From an uncultured Bacteroidales bacterium (GTDB taxonomy: Bacteria > Bacteroidota > Bacteroidia > Bacteroidales > UBA932): DNA of 64,000 bases. Shown one piece after another: positions 38,008 to 48,906 of the stretch. Position 1 is the stretch's first letter. Each line of letters starts with the position of its first letter. The stretch lies in contig CAJOCS010000001.1 in assembly GCA_905233655.1 (NCBI GenBank), positions 1,004 through 65,003 on the forward strand, given 5' to 3'. The notes under the pieces were generated by a model. It searched no databases. It was not told the DNA's origin and saw only the letters and a program-made list of their open reading frames with translations. The position numbers and the translations under genes are program-made.

Positions 38008-39099
38008 ATGCGCCACAGTTTCATATTCGCATCACTTGCCCTTTTGGCGGCCGTTTCCTGTTCCACGGGAAAGCCCATGAACACGCCGAAGGAGTTGCTT
38101 GCCCACCGCCTGTTCGCCGCAGTCGAAAACAACCATATCCTCTATGGCCATCAGGACGACCTTGTCTACGGCCATGACTGGCTGGTGACTGACACCGGGG
38201 GCGACACCCTCGGGCGTTCCGACGTCAGGGCCGTCTCGGGGCATTTCCCCGCAATCGTGGGTTTCGACCTCGGCGGAATAGAGTTCGGCGACAGCGCCAA
38301 CCTGGACGGCGTGGACTTCGGCCTTATGAGACGGGCGGCGCTGAAACATATCGAGCGGGGCGGAATCGTGACCTTCTCCTGGCATCCGCGCAATCCGCTC
38401 ACCGGAGGCGACGCCTGGGACGTTTCCTCCGACCAGGTGGTTTCTTCGGTGCTTGAAGGCGGGCAGCTGCACCCCCTGTTCATGCAGTGGCTGGACCGCA
38501 CGGCGGATTTCCTTGAGAGTCTCGGAAAGGACACGCCTATAATTTTCCGTCCCTGGCACGAGAATGTGGGAAGCTGGTTCTGGTGGGGTGGCGGACTCTG
38601 TTCCGAAAACGATTACAGGGAGCTCTACCGGCTCACCTGGGTGCACTTCACCAAGGCCCGCGGCCTGGAAAACATCCTCTGGTGCTACTCCCCCAACGGT
38701 AATGCAACGGTACAGGAATATATGGCCCGATATCCCGGCGACGAATTCGTGAACATACTCGGCGTTGACACATATATGTATGTAGGTGACGGGAGCGTAG
38801 AAGTCGCACGCGTACGCTATATGGAAGAACTTCGTGGAATTCTGGTGCCACTGAACGCGATTGCCACCGAACACCACAAACTGATGTGCCTCTCCGAAAC
38901 CGGCCTGGAGGGCCTCACAGACCCTTCCTGGTGGACGGAAACCCTTTATCCCATGCTGAGGGAATTCCCCGTCGCCTATGTGCTTACATGGCGTAACGCC
39001 CACGACAAACCCGGACATTTCTATGCCCCCTGGCCCGGATTCAGCGGTGAAAACGACTTCATCGAGTTCTGCAACAAAGAAGAAATTGAACTACTATAG
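38008..39099 (+). CDS. GH26 beta-mannanase
   Basis: ILYGHQDDLVYGHDW, IIFRPWHENVGSWFWWG, LSETGLEG; ATG at 38008 gives lipoprotein signal LAAVSC. Confidence 0.9.
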   Translation: MRHSFIFASLALLAAVSCSTGKPMNTPKELLAHRLFAAVENNHILYGHQDDLVYGHDWLVTDTGGDTLGRSDVRAVSGHFPAIVGFDLGGIEFGDSANLDGVDFGLMRRAALKHIERGGIVTFSWHPRNPLTGGDAWDVSSDQVVSSVLEGGQLHPLFMQWLDRTADFLESLGKDTPIIFRPWHENVGSWFWWGGGLCSENDYRELYRLTWVHFTKARGLENILWCYSPNGNATVQEYMARYPGDEFVNILGVDTYMYVGDGSVEVARVRYMEELRGILVPLNAIATEHHKLMCLSETGLEGLTDPSWWTETLYPMLREFPVAYVLTWRNAHDKPGHFYAPWPGFSGENDFIEFCNKEEIELL

Positions 39100-39102
39100 A
39101 CT

Positions 39103-40263
39103 ATGACTTTCAACGAAAGGCTTGCCCAGATAAGCTGGGAACACGAGCAGCTGCTCGAAAGAGAGAACAAGCCCATTGAGGGCAACGGCGTCTATGAGCG
39201 CTGGCTGTATCCCGTACTCACGGCGGCACACGCCCCGCTTGAATGGCGTTACGACCTCGACCCCGAGACCAATCCCTACCTGATGGAACGCTTCGGCATC
39301 CACGCGGTATTCAATGCCGGCGCCATAAAATGGCAGGGCCGATACCTGCTTGTGGCCCGTGTCGAGGGCGCCGACCGCAAATCCTTCTTCGCCGTGGCCG
39401 AGAGCCCGAACGGAGTGGATCACTTCCGCTTCTGGGACCGGCCCATAACCATGCCCGAGTGGGGAGAACCCGCAACCAACGTCTACGACATGCGCCTCAC
39501 CGCCCATGAGGACGGCTGGGTCTACGGCATCTTCTGCGTGGAGCGCAAGGACCCGTCGGCCCCGGAAGGAGACCTCTCTTCGGCCGTGGCCTGCGCCGGT
39601 GTTGCAAGGACGAAGGACTTCGTGAACTGGGAGAGGCTTCCGGACATCGTGTCAAAGAGCCAGCAGCGCAATGTGGTCCTGCATCCCGATTTCGTGGACG
39701 GCAAATATGCCCTCTACACCCGTCCGCAGGACGGTTTTATTGACGCCGGAAACGGCGGCGGAATCGGCTGGACCCTGGTGGACAGCATGGAGAAAGCCGT
39801 CATCGGCGAAGAGAAAATCATCAACCGCCGCTTCTACCACACCATAAAGGAAAGCAAGAACGGAGAGGGACCGCACCCTATAAAGACTCCCCGCGGCTGG
39901 CTGCATCTGGCACATGGAGTGAGGGGTTGCGCCAGCGGACTGCGCTATGTATTATATATGTATATGACATCCCTCGAGGACCCCACCCGCCTAATTGCCG
40001 AACCGGCCGGTTTCTTCATGGTCCCCGAAGACGACGAATATGTGGGCGACGTGATGAACGTCCTCTTCTCCAACGGCTGGATATGCGACCCCGACGGCCG
40101 CGTGTTCATCTACTACGCCTCCTGCGACACCCGGCTTCACGTTGCTACCTCCACGGTCGACCGCCTGGTGGACTACTGCATGAACACCGCCCCTGACGGT
40201 CTGCGCACGGGAAAATCCGTGGAAACCCTCAACGCCCTCATAGACAAAAACACTGTAAAATGA
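39103..40263 (+). CDS. GH130 beta-mannosyl-glucose/mannoside phosphorylase
   Basis: [38 protein letters not shown] typical of GH130; no signal peptide. Confidence 0.93.
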   Translation: MTFNERLAQISWEHEQLLERENKPIEGNGVYERWLYPVLTAAHAPLEWRYDLDPETNPYLMERFGIHAVFNAGAIKWQGRYLLVARVEGADRKSFFAVAESPNGVDHFRFWDRPITMPEWGEPATNVYDMRLTAHEDGWVYGIFCVERKDPSAPEGDLSSAVACAGVARTKDFVNWERLPDIVSKSQQRNVVLHPDFVDGKYALYTRPQDGFIDAGNGGGIGWTLVDSMEKAVIGEEKIINRRFYHTIKESKNGEGPHPIKTPRGWLHLAHGVRGCASGLRYVLYMYMTSLEDPTRLIAEPAGFFMVPEDDEYVGDVMNVLFSNGWICDPDGRVFIYYASCDTRLHVATSTVDRLVDYCMNTAPDGLRTGKSVETLNALIDKNTVK

Positions 40264-41708
40264 GAAGATTTCTCTGTTTTCTCTGCGCGCTGCTGCTTTC
40301 GGCGGCAATAAGCGATGCACGCCCCCTGGAGCTCGCCCATGTGTTCTCCGACCATGCAGTGCTTCAGCGCGAAAGCAGCGTGGCCGTGTGGGGCTGGGGC
40401 GAAGCCGGAAAAACGGTGACCATCTCCGCTTCCTGGCTCAAAAAGTCCGTCCGCACCAAAGTGAATGACGACGGTTCCTGGCGCGTCACGCTACTTACCC
40501 TCAAGGCCGGCGGCCCCTATTCGCTCACCGTAAAATCTGGGAAAGAGAAGATTCAGATAAATGATATCCTCCTTGGGGAAGTGTGGCTCTGCAGCGGCCA
40601 GTCCAACATGCAGATGCCCCTCTCCGGCTTCGGCTTCCAGGAAGTGGAAGGCGCCACAGAGACTATTATGGACGCGCCCCGTTTCCAGGACAGAATCCGC
40701 GTCCTGAACGTAATGTCCGACACCACCCATGTTCTTCAGGCCGATATCGCCGAAACCTGGGAGAAAGCATCGCCCGGCACCGCGTCCCGCACGTCGGCGG
40801 TGGCATACTTCTTTGCAAAGAGGCTCACAGAGTCGCTCGGGGTTCCGGTGGGCATTATAGTGAACGCCTGGGGCGGCAGCAGAATCGAGCCCTGGATGAG
40901 CCGGGATGCCGTTCTTGACGCCGGAGTGAGCGACGGAGAGCTGCGTGAAATAGACGCCCTCCGCGAAATTGCGGGCCGGTGGCCGAACTCCGTTGGCAGC
41001 TGCTGGAACGGCCGCATGGCACCCCTCGCCGGTTACGGTATAAAAGGCTTCCTCTGGTATCAGGGATGCTCCAACATAGGACAGAACTGCTATGACAAGC
41101 TTCAGGCGGCCATGGTCCGGCTCTGGAGAGAGAGCTGGGGGCTGGGAGAACTGCCCTTCATCTACGCCCTTCTCGCACCTTATGAGCACGGCGACGCCGA
41201 CGGCCGCTGGAGGCCCTTCTTCGTGGAAACACAGCTTCGCACCCAGGAGCTCGTGAACTCCGTATGGGCCGTTTCCACCGAAACGCTCGGCAACAAGGTC
41301 ACCGTCCACCCGGCAAAGAAAAAAGAGGTTGCCGACATGATGGTCCTTCGCGCCCTGCAGAACGTCTACGGCATGGACTGCGGCGTCTCAATCGAGCTCC
41401 CGCGCCTGCAGGAGGCCGATTTCTCCTCCGACGGAAGCGTCCGCGTGCGCCTTACCGAAGTGTGGTCCAACCTGGGTTCCATCTCCAGCCGCGAAGTCAC
41501 AGGCTTCGAACTTGCAGGCGAAGACCGCCAGTTCCACCTTGCGAATGCAAGCATCGACTGGGACGGGGAGACCATCATTGTCTCCTGCCCCGAAGTGCCC
41601 CATCCCGTGGCCGTGCGCTATGGCTGGCGGAACTGGATGGGAGCGAACCTCCAAAAATCCAACGGCATACCCGTGCCACCTTTCAGAAGCGATGACTGGG
41701 ACTATTGA
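40260..41708 (+). CDS. Sialate O-acetylesterase-type (SASA) carbohydrate esterase
   Basis: [27 protein letters not shown]; signal peptide. Confidence 0.92.
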   Translation: MRRFLCFLCALLLSAAISDARPLELAHVFSDHAVLQRESSVAVWGWGEAGKTVTISASWLKKSVRTKVNDDGSWRVTLLTLKAGGPYSLTVKSGKEKIQINDILLGEVWLCSGQSNMQMPLSGFGFQEVEGATETIMDAPRFQDRIRVLNVMSDTTHVLQADIAETWEKASPGTASRTSAVAYFFAKRLTESLGVPVGIIVNAWGGSRIEPWMSRDAVLDAGVSDGELREIDALREIAGRWPNSVGSCWNGRMAPLAGYGIKGFLWYQGCSNIGQNCYDKLQAAMVRLWRESWGLGELPFIYALLAPYEHGDADGRWRPFFVETQLRTQELVNSVWAVSTETLGNKVTVHPAKKKEVADMMVLRALQNVYGMDCGVSIELPRLQEADFSSDGSVRVRLTEVWSNLGSISSREVTGFELAGEDRQFHLANASIDWDGETIIVSCPEVPHPVAVRYGWRNWMGANLQKSNGIPVPPFRSDDWDY

Positions 41709-42840
41709 CAATATACTCGGCTACTGGCTCACCCTCAAGGACCCCCGCGGGGGCTTTTACGGCGAGGCCGACTCCGCCGGCAGAATCCACTACGACGCCC
41801 CCCGCGGCGAGATTCTCAACGCCCGTATAATCTGGGCGTTCTCGGCGGCATATTCGGCACTGAAGAAAACGGAATACCTTGAAGCGGCCGTCCACGCCGC
41901 CGACTACTTCCTCCGGCATTTCTGCGACCACAAATGGGGCGGAGTATATTGGAGCATGGACTCCACGGGCGAACGGCTCGACACGAAAAAGCAGCTCTAC
42001 GCCCAGGGCTTTGCCATCTATGGCCTGAGCGAGCTTTATGCCGCCACCCACGACGACGCAGCCCTGAAGGAAGCCTGCAATCTCTTCCACGTTGTGGAAA
42101 GCAAATTCCGCGACCGCGAAAACGGGGGCTACACCGAAGCTCTCGCGAGGGACTTCAGCCCGCTCGAAGACATGTCCCTCTCGGCCCACGACATCAATGC
42201 CGAGAAGACCATGAACTCCCACCTCCACATCCTTGAGGCCTATGCCAATCTTTATAAGGTGTGGCCGGACGAGGAGCTGAAAGGGGCCGTGAAGGAGCTT
42301 CTGGACATCATCGGCACAAAAGTGAAGGGGCCGGACGGGCATTTGCAGCTCTACTTTACCCGCGACTGGAAAGTCATTCCCGGCGCCGTCTCGTACGGCC
42401 ACGACATTGAGACTTCCTGGCTCATGCTGGAGTGCGCTGCGGCCCTTAAGGACTTCGACGTTGTGAACCGCGTGCGTCCCGTGGCGCTAGAGCTCGGAAA
42501 AGCCGGAAACGAAGGCCTTCTTCCCGACGGCTCCATGCTCTACGAAAAACTCCCCGACGGCAGCATCGACGCATCCCGCCAGTGGTGGGTGCAGGCCGAG
42601 GCCGTGGTGGGCAATCTGTGGCTCTGGAAATATCACGCATGCCCGGAGGGCTACACTAATGCTAAAGCCGCGTGGGATTATATCCGGGAGCATCTGATTG
42701 ACACGGAGCTCGGGGAATGGTACTGGGCAATCCTTCCCGACGGCTCCCCCGACCTCTCCCAGCCGAAAGCCGGCTTCTGGAAGTGCCCCTATCACAACAC
42801 CAGAATGTGCCTTGAGGCGCTTCAAATCCTCGATTTTTAA
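41692..42840 (+). CDS. AGE-family N-acylglucosamine/cellobiose (mannobiose) 2-epimerase
   Basis: [25 protein letters not shown]...HLHILEAYANLYK...VSYGHDIETSWLMLE; 17-nt overlap with the upstream gene. Confidence 0.92.
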   Translation: MTGTIDNILGYWLTLKDPRGGFYGEADSAGRIHYDAPRGEILNARIIWAFSAAYSALKKTEYLEAAVHAADYFLRHFCDHKWGGVYWSMDSTGERLDTKKQLYAQGFAIYGLSELYAATHDDAALKEACNLFHVVESKFRDRENGGYTEALARDFSPLEDMSLSAHDINAEKTMNSHLHILEAYANLYKVWPDEELKGAVKELLDIIGTKVKGPDGHLQLYFTRDWKVIPGAVSYGHDIETSWLMLECAAALKDFDVVNRVRPVALELGKAGNEGLLPDGSMLYEKLPDGSIDASRQWWVQAEAVVGNLWLWKYHACPEGYTNAKAAWDYIREHLIDTELGEWYWAILPDGSPDLSQPKAGFWKCPYHNTRMCLEALQILDF

Positions 42841-42859
42841 TTAAAACCACTATAAGCAT

Positions 42860-44203
42860 ATGGCTAAACTCTCTGAAAAGATAGGATATGCGCTGGGTGA
42901 CGCCGCAGCCGGCGGCATTACCTGGAAAGTGATGTCCATCGCCTTTCCCTTCTTCTTTACCAATGTCTTCGGCCTTACGGTGGCCGATGCCGCCGCCCTT
43001 ATGCTGGTGGCGCGTCTTTTCGACGTCGTTACCGACCCCATGATGGGCGCCATCGCCGACCGCACCCAGTCGCGCTGGGGGACCTATCGGCCCTGGCTCA
43101 TCTTCGGAGCCATTCCGCTGGGCCTGGTATTCGCCCTGCTGCTCTACACACCGGACCTCGGGCCCGCCGGCAAGCGCATCTATGCCTACACGCTGTATCT
43201 TCTTATGATGGTAGTCTACACAGCCGTCAACGTGCCTTACGGCTCACTGCTGGGCGTGATGACCGACGACGACAACGAGAAGAACCAGTTCTCGTCGTAC
43301 CGCATGGTGGGAGCTTATGCCATGGGCTTCGTGATGCTCTTCTCCTTCCCCTATCTGCAGAGGATGGTGGGCGGAGAGCCCAAGCACCAGTATGCAGTGC
43401 TGGGAGTCATCCTTGGAGCCATTGCGGCCCTGGGAACCCTTGCCTGCGGCCTGCTTACCAAAGAGCGCCTGAAACCGGTCCGCGCCGAGAAATTCTCCTT
43501 CAAGCCCTTTGCCGACCTGTTCCGTAACAAGCCGTGGATTTATCTTACACTGATAGGAATCTGCACCAACTTCTTCAACGGTTTCCGTTACGCAGTTGCA
43601 GCATACCTTATGGAATACTGCCTCCACGGAGATGTAACCGTAATGGGCCTCGTAATCAACTACACCGTGTTCATGATGTTCGGGGAGGCCACCTGCATGG
43701 TCTTCGGAGGCCTCAGCCCGTGGTTTACCAAGAAGGTGGGCTCCAAGAGGAAAGCGTTTGCATGGGCGGCGGTAATCTGCGCAGTCTCGTCCATACTGTT
43801 CTTCTTCATCCCGATGGATCCCGCATGGATCTGGGTTATGGTCGCGAACGTGATTGTGACTTCCATCGGCATCGGCTTCTATTCCCCGCTGCTGTGGAGC
43901 ATGTATGCCGACGTTGCCGACTATGCCACCGAAAAGAACGGCACCTCCTCCACCGGACTCATCTTCTCGTCCGGTACCATGGCTCAGAAGTTCGGTTCGG
44001 CCATCTCCGGCGCCCTCGTAGCCATGTTCCTGGGTTTGGCCGGCTTTATCTCCAAGACCGACCCCGCCACCGGGGAGACCGTCGTGGAGATTCTCAATGA
44101 GGGCTCTGTCCAGACCATGATCTGGTCGCTGTTCTCGCTGTTCCCGGCTGCAATAGCGGCACTTATCCTTTTACTGATTCGCCTTTATCCCATCAAGAAA
44201 TGA
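42860..44203 (+). CDS. GPH/MFS-family sugar:cation symporter
   Basis: MelB-like N-terminus KIGYALGDAAAGG and RLFDVVTDPMMGAIADRTQSRWGTYRPWLIFGAIPL; multiple TM helices. Confidence 0.94.
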   Translation: MAKLSEKIGYALGDAAAGGITWKVMSIAFPFFFTNVFGLTVADAAALMLVARLFDVVTDPMMGAIADRTQSRWGTYRPWLIFGAIPLGLVFALLLYTPDLGPAGKRIYAYTLYLLMMVVYTAVNVPYGSLLGVMTDDDNEKNQFSSYRMVGAYAMGFVMLFSFPYLQRMVGGEPKHQYAVLGVILGAIAALGTLACGLLTKERLKPVRAEKFSFKPFADLFRNKPWIYLTLIGICTNFFNGFRYAVAAYLMEYCLHGDVTVMGLVINYTVFMMFGEATCMVFGGLSPWFTKKVGSKRKAFAWAAVICAVSSILFFFIPMDPAWIWVMVANVIVTSIGIGFYSPLLWSMYADVADYATEKNGTSSTGLIFSSGTMAQKFGSAISGALVAMFLGLAGFISKTDPATGETVVEILNEGSVQTMIWSLFSLFPAAIAALILLLIRLYPIKK

Positions 44204-45759
44204 GGTATCTGAAATGTTTGGCCGCGGCCCTCGCCATAATTGCCGCCTTCTCCTGCAAAAACGGCGGCAACACGTCGCAGAGCAATGATTTCCAGACCGT
44301 AGCGGTCACCCTTCACAACCCCATCATTCCGGGCTTCCATCCGGACCCTTCATGCGTGGCGGTCGGGGGAGACTTCTACCTTGTGAACTCCACCTTCCAC
44401 TATTTCCCGGGCGTGCCGGTATATCACAGCACCGACCTCCAGAACTGGGAGCAGATTGGAAACGTGCTGGACAGGCCTTCGCAGCTGCCCCTTGCCGAGC
44501 CGAGCTCCTGGCTGGGCATCTACGCCCCCACCATCCGCTACCACGACGGCACCTTTTACATGATTACCACCAATGTGGGCAACGGCGGAAACTTCATGGT
44601 CACAGCCACCGACCCGGCAGGCCCCTGGAGCGAGCCCATCTGGCTCGAGCAGCAGGGAATAGACCCGTCGCTGCTCTTTGAAGACGGCAAGTGCTACATG
44701 GTCTCCAACCCCGATGCAACCATAACCCTCTGCGAGATAGACCCCGTGACCGGAGCTACCCTCAGCCCTTCAAAACCCCTCTGGAAGGGCACCGGAGGCC
44801 GATTCCCGGAGGGCCCGCACATCTATCACAAGGACGGATGGTACTACCTCCTCATTTCCGAAGGGGGCATCGAGATGGCCCACTGCCTCACAGTGGCCCG
44901 TAGCCGTGACATCTACGGCCCCTACGAAAGTTCTCCCCGCAATCCCATCTTCACCCACTGCTCGCTCAAGGGCCAGGAAAGCAATATCCAGGCTACCGGC
45001 CACGGCGACATTTTCCAGAGCCCGGACGGAAGGTGGTGGATAACGATGCTGGCCTTCAGGCGCTACGGCGGAGACTACCATCACATAGGCCGCGAAACAT
45101 TCCTCTGTCCCGTCACCTGGGAGGACGGCTGGCCGGTTATCAACGGCGGAGAGCCCCTTGCCGAAACGATGACCGTGGAAATGGGCTGGACGCCCGCAGC
45201 GCCCGTCTCGCGCGACAGGCAGTACGGCTGGGACAGCATCGGCCCGGAATGGATGCACATCCAGAGCCCCGTGGAAGAGAATTACAGCGTTTCCGGCGGC
45301 AAACTCGTACTTCGCGGGAGCGGTAAAGGCCTTGGCTTCGACAGCCAGCATCCCACCGCCCTTCTGCGCCGTCAGCAGAGCGCCGAGGCTTTCTTCGAGA
45401 GTAAAGTCAGGGTTGCCGCCAACTCCGAAGGCGGAATTGCCATCTATCAGATTTTCAACGGCTATGCCGAGTTCTTCCTGCGCCGCGGGCTGCTCCGCAC
45501 CCAGGCTGTGGTACGCTATCAGGTCAAAGGCCTGCAGCACGAGGACACCGTGGTGGATATCTTTGGAAGCGACGCCACCCTTGGCATAATTGCCCACGGC
45601 GACCACTACGAGTTCCTTCTCAATGGACGGGAGATTGCCCGTCTGGACACGGCCCTGCTCTCCTCCGAAGTGGTGGGCGGATTCACCGGCGTAACCGTGG
45701 GTCCTTACTGCATTGAGGGGACGGCCTCATTCGACTACTTTACATACCAAGAAAGATGA
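44200..45759 (+). CDS. GH43 beta-xylosidase/alpha-L-arabinofuranosidase family
   Basis: NPIIPGFHPDPSCVAVGGDFYLVNSTFHYFPGVPVYHSTDLQNW; C-terminal beta-sandwich. Confidence 0.92.
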   Translation: MRYLKCLAAALAIIAAFSCKNGGNTSQSNDFQTVAVTLHNPIIPGFHPDPSCVAVGGDFYLVNSTFHYFPGVPVYHSTDLQNWEQIGNVLDRPSQLPLAEPSSWLGIYAPTIRYHDGTFYMITTNVGNGGNFMVTATDPAGPWSEPIWLEQQGIDPSLLFEDGKCYMVSNPDATITLCEIDPVTGATLSPSKPLWKGTGGRFPEGPHIYHKDGWYYLLISEGGIEMAHCLTVARSRDIYGPYESSPRNPIFTHCSLKGQESNIQATGHGDIFQSPDGRWWITMLAFRRYGGDYHHIGRETFLCPVTWEDGWPVINGGEPLAETMTVEMGWTPAAPVSRDRQYGWDSIGPEWMHIQSPVEENYSVSGGKLVLRGSGKGLGFDSQHPTALLRRQQSAEAFFESKVRVAANSEGGIAIYQIFNGYAEFFLRRGLLRTQAVVRYQVKGLQHEDTVVDIFGSDATLGIIAHGDHYEFLLNGREIARLDTALLSSEVVGGFTGVTVGPYCIEGTASFDYFTYQER

Positions 45760-48506
45760 AAAAACTCCTTCCAGTCCTGTCGGCGGTCGTTTTAGTGGCC
45801 GCCTGCACCTCCCGCAACGAGGTCCGGATAGACCTTGATAACGCCCCTGCGGAATCCATCCGCATAGAAGTGCTGGGGCCGCAGATTTTCCGTGTCTGCG
45901 CAGCTCCGGAAGGAAAAGTCCGCAGCCGGGAAAGCCTTGCGATAGTGCCTCAGAAACGCTATACCAACTTTACGGTGACGCGCGACTCCCTGGTGAGGAT
46001 AGTCACTCCGGAAGCCAGCGTAACGGTTAATCCAAGCGGAGGGGACATCTGCTTCTACGACGCCGAAGGAAATCTGCTCCTCGGCCACGGAAGCATGGAT
46101 TTCACTCCCGTCGAGGTGGAGGGCAGGAAAGCCTGGAGCACCCATGTGAGCTTCCCCGCAGCGCAGTTCGAGGCCTTTTACGGGCTCGGCCAGCAGCAGA
46201 GCGGAGAGCTCGACCACCGCGGCCACAACGAAGAACTCTTCCAGTACAACACCAAGATTTCCATCCCCTTCGTCCTTTCCAACCGCGGATACGGGCTTCT
46301 CTTCGACCATTATTCCCTGAGCCGATGGGGCAATCCGGCCCCCTATCGCCAGATGGGCGAGGTATTTGATATGCATCTGACCGGCTCTTACACCACCGCC
46401 GACGGAGTGGTGCTCATACAGAGCGAAGACAGCCTCTACTACGAAAACGAGCGCGCCGTCCGTAACCTTCCGGGCCTGCCCCTTAATGGTGCGATAGTGG
46501 TTTATGAAGGCAGCATAACCGCCAGGGAGACAGGCGATTATCATTTCATTCAATACTATGCCGGTTTCCAGCGGACCATGCTTGGCGGCGAGGAAGTGAT
46601 GTCCCGTCGCTGGAGACCCGCCTGGAACCCCAACAGCTTCAAGTTCACGGCCCATCTGGAGGCCGGAGTGCCCACCCCGATACGAATCGAATGGGAGCCC
46701 GATGGAGATGTCTCCTACATCGGCCTGAGGGTGGCTCCGCTGATGGACGCGGCAGAGCAGGAAGCCCTTTCTTTCTGGAGTGAATTCGAGCCTCAGATGG
46801 ACTTCTATTTCATTGGAGGAGGCAGTGCCGACAAGGTGATTTCCGGGTATCGCAGGCTCAGCGGCAAAAGCCCGGTGGTGCCCCGCTGGGCTCTTGGATT
46901 CTGGCAGAGCCGGGAGCGCTATTCCTCTCAGGATGAATTGCTTGCGGCCCTAACGGAACTTCGCGCGAGGGGTATTCCGGTGGACAATATAGTCCAGGAC
47001 TGGCAGTACTGGGAAAGCGACCAGTGGGGCAGTCATGAGTTCGACCCCGCCCGCTTCCCCGACCCCGAAGCCATGCTCGACAGCGTGCACGCCCTCCACG
47101 GCCGCTTCATGATAAGCGTATGGCCGAAATTCTACACCAATACGGAGCATTACAAGGAGCTCCGGGCCGCGGGCTTCGCCTACACCCATGCCGAAGATTC
47201 CGCACTGGTAGACTGGCTGGGGCATAGGGAGTCGTTCTACGACGCCTATTCCCGGAAAGGCCGGGAGATGTTCTGGAGGCAGATAGACGAGAGCCTTTAC
47301 ACCCGTTACGGCCGCAAGATAGACGCCTGGTGGATGGACGCCTCGGAGCCCAACCTGCGCGACTGTCTCCCCATGGACTACCAGAAATGGCTCACCACTC
47401 CCACGGCGCTCGGCCCCTCCACCGAATACCTCAACGCCTACGCTCTGGTAAATGCCGACGCCATCTACAACGGGCAGCGTTACCCGGACAAGCGTGTCTT
47501 CCTGCTCACCCGCAACGGCTTTGCCGGCCTGCAGCGCTACAGCACGGCTTCCTGGAGCGGCGACATCGGCACATCCTGGACCGACATGCGCACCCAGATG
47601 GCTGCAGGACTGAATTACTGCATGAGCGGCATTCCCGTCTGGGGAATGGACATAGGAGGTTTCTCCGTAATGGGCAAGTTCTACGACAGCGCCAACCTCG
47701 ACGAATGGCGGGAGCTTCAGACCCGCTGGCACCAGATGGGAGCATTTGTGCCGCTGTTCCGCACCCACGGCCAGTGGCCGCAGAGGGAGCTCTGGAACAT
47801 TGCACCGGAAGGCAGCCCTGCCTACGAGAGCATACTGTGGTACATGCAGCTGCGCTACCGCCTCATGCCCTATATCTATTCCCTCGCCGGCGCCGTCCAT
47901 TTCGACGACTACACCATTATGAGGGCGCTGCCGATGGATTATCCCTCCGACCCCGAGGTTCGCGACCTTTCCGACCAGTGGATGTTCGGCCCGGCCTTCA
48001 TGGCCTGCCCGGTGTATGAATACGGTGAGCGGAGCCGCAGCGTCTACTTCCCCATGGGCCTTTGGTACGACTTCTACACTGGCTCTTCCATGGCTGGCGG
48101 AAAACGCTTCGACGTTAACGCGCCCTTCGACAGGATGCCCCTCTGGGTAAGGGCCGGGGCGATTGTTCCCGTCGGCCCTGCAATGCAGTGGAGCGACGAA
48201 AAACAGGCCGACGACATCCTTCTCATGGTATACGCCGGGGCCGACGGCAGCTTCACCCTCTACGAGGACGACGGCGTGAGTTACGGCTACGAAAGGGGCG
48301 AATTCGCCCGCATCCGGATAGAGTGGGACGACGCGGAGGGCACGCTCCGGATAGGAGAAAGGGAAGGCTCCTTCCCGGGAATGCTCGCAGAGCGCAGCTT
48401 CCGAGTTGTGCTTTGCAGCCCCGATTCCCCCGCCGGATATGACCCCGATGCGGCCGGAAACGTGGTTTTACACTATGACGGAAGCCCTGTGGAGGCAAAG
48501 TTTTAA
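45756..48506 (+). CDS. GH31 alpha-glycosidase with inserted PA14-like domain (alpha-xylosidase-like)
   Basis: PA14-like VVYEGSITARETGDYHFIQYYAGFQRTMLGGE; catalytic WWMDASEPN. Confidence 0.92.
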   Translation: MKKLLPVLSAVVLVAACTSRNEVRIDLDNAPAESIRIEVLGPQIFRVCAAPEGKVRSRESLAIVPQKRYTNFTVTRDSLVRIVTPEASVTVNPSGGDICFYDAEGNLLLGHGSMDFTPVEVEGRKAWSTHVSFPAAQFEAFYGLGQQQSGELDHRGHNEELFQYNTKISIPFVLSNRGYGLLFDHYSLSRWGNPAPYRQMGEVFDMHLTGSYTTADGVVLIQSEDSLYYENERAVRNLPGLPLNGAIVVYEGSITARETGDYHFIQYYAGFQRTMLGGEEVMSRRWRPAWNPNSFKFTAHLEAGVPTPIRIEWEPDGDVSYIGLRVAPLMDAAEQEALSFWSEFEPQMDFYFIGGGSADKVISGYRRLSGKSPVVPRWALGFWQSRERYSSQDELLAALTELRARGIPVDNIVQDWQYWESDQWGSHEFDPARFPDPEAMLDSVHALHGRFMISVWPKFYTNTEHYKELRAAGFAYTHAEDSALVDWLGHRESFYDAYSRKGREMFWRQIDESLYTRYGRKIDAWWMDASEPNLRDCLPMDYQKWLTTPTALGPSTEYLNAYALVNADAIYNGQRYPDKRVFLLTRNGFAGLQRYSTASWSGDIGTSWTDMRTQMAAGLNYCMSGIPVWGMDIGGFSVMGKFYDSANLDEWRELQTRWHQMGAFVPLFRTHGQWPQRELWNIAPEGSPAYESILWYMQLRYRLMPYIYSLAGAVHFDDYTIMRALPMDYPSDPEVRDLSDQWMFGPAFMACPVYEYGERSRSVYFPMGLWYDFYTGSSMAGGKRFDVNAPFDRMPLWVRAGAIVPVGPAMQWSDEKQADDILLMVYAGADGSFTLYEDDGVSYGYERGEFARIRIEWDDAEGTLRIGEREGSFPGMLAERSFRVVLCSPDSPAGYDPDAAGNVVLHYDGSPVEAKF

Positions 48507-48512
48507 AAAATA

Positions 48513-48544
48513 TTTGGCGGTTTCCAAAGGAATTGCTACCTTTG
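48513..48544 (+). promoter_or_regulatory. rpmH promoter: TTTG-N20-TACCTTTG
   Basis: TTTG at 48513-48516 and TACCTTTG at 48537-48544. Confidence 0.65.
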
Positions 48545-48581
48545 CAGCCCATTACGCAAAAAATATAAAAAACGATATACC

Positions 48582-48734
48582 ATGAAAAGAACATTTCAAC
48601 CTTCCCGCCGCAAGCGTGTCAACAAGCACGGCTTCCGCGCAAGAATGGCTTCCGCCAACGGCCGTCGCGTGCTGAGCGCACGTCGTCGTCACGCCCGCAA
48701 GAAGCTCAGCGTCTCCGACGAAGACCGCTGGTAG
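48582..48734 (+). CDS. rpmH: 50S ribosomal protein L34
   Basis: [50 protein letters not shown] read directly (below ORF-track cutoff). Confidence 0.97.
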   Translation: MKRTFQPSRRKRVNKHGFRARMASANGRRVLSARRRHARKKLSVSDEDRW

Positions 48735-48757
48735 AGTTCAACCCCCATGCATCCCTT

Positions 48758-48788
48758 AAAGGCTGGCCAGAATTGGCCGGCCTTTTTT
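48758..48788 (+). terminator. Rho-independent terminator after rpmH
   Basis: AGGCTGGCCA-GAAT-TGGCCGGCCT followed by TTTTT. Confidence 0.8.
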
Positions 48789-48906
48789 GTGTGTAGTCTG
48801 ATCCGCCACATGCCTGTCTATTTTTGTTAAAAAATAGCGGAGTTTTAACAGATTATTCTTATATTGTAGCGTCAAACCACGCTAAAACGTTATTATTCCA
48901 ATAATT

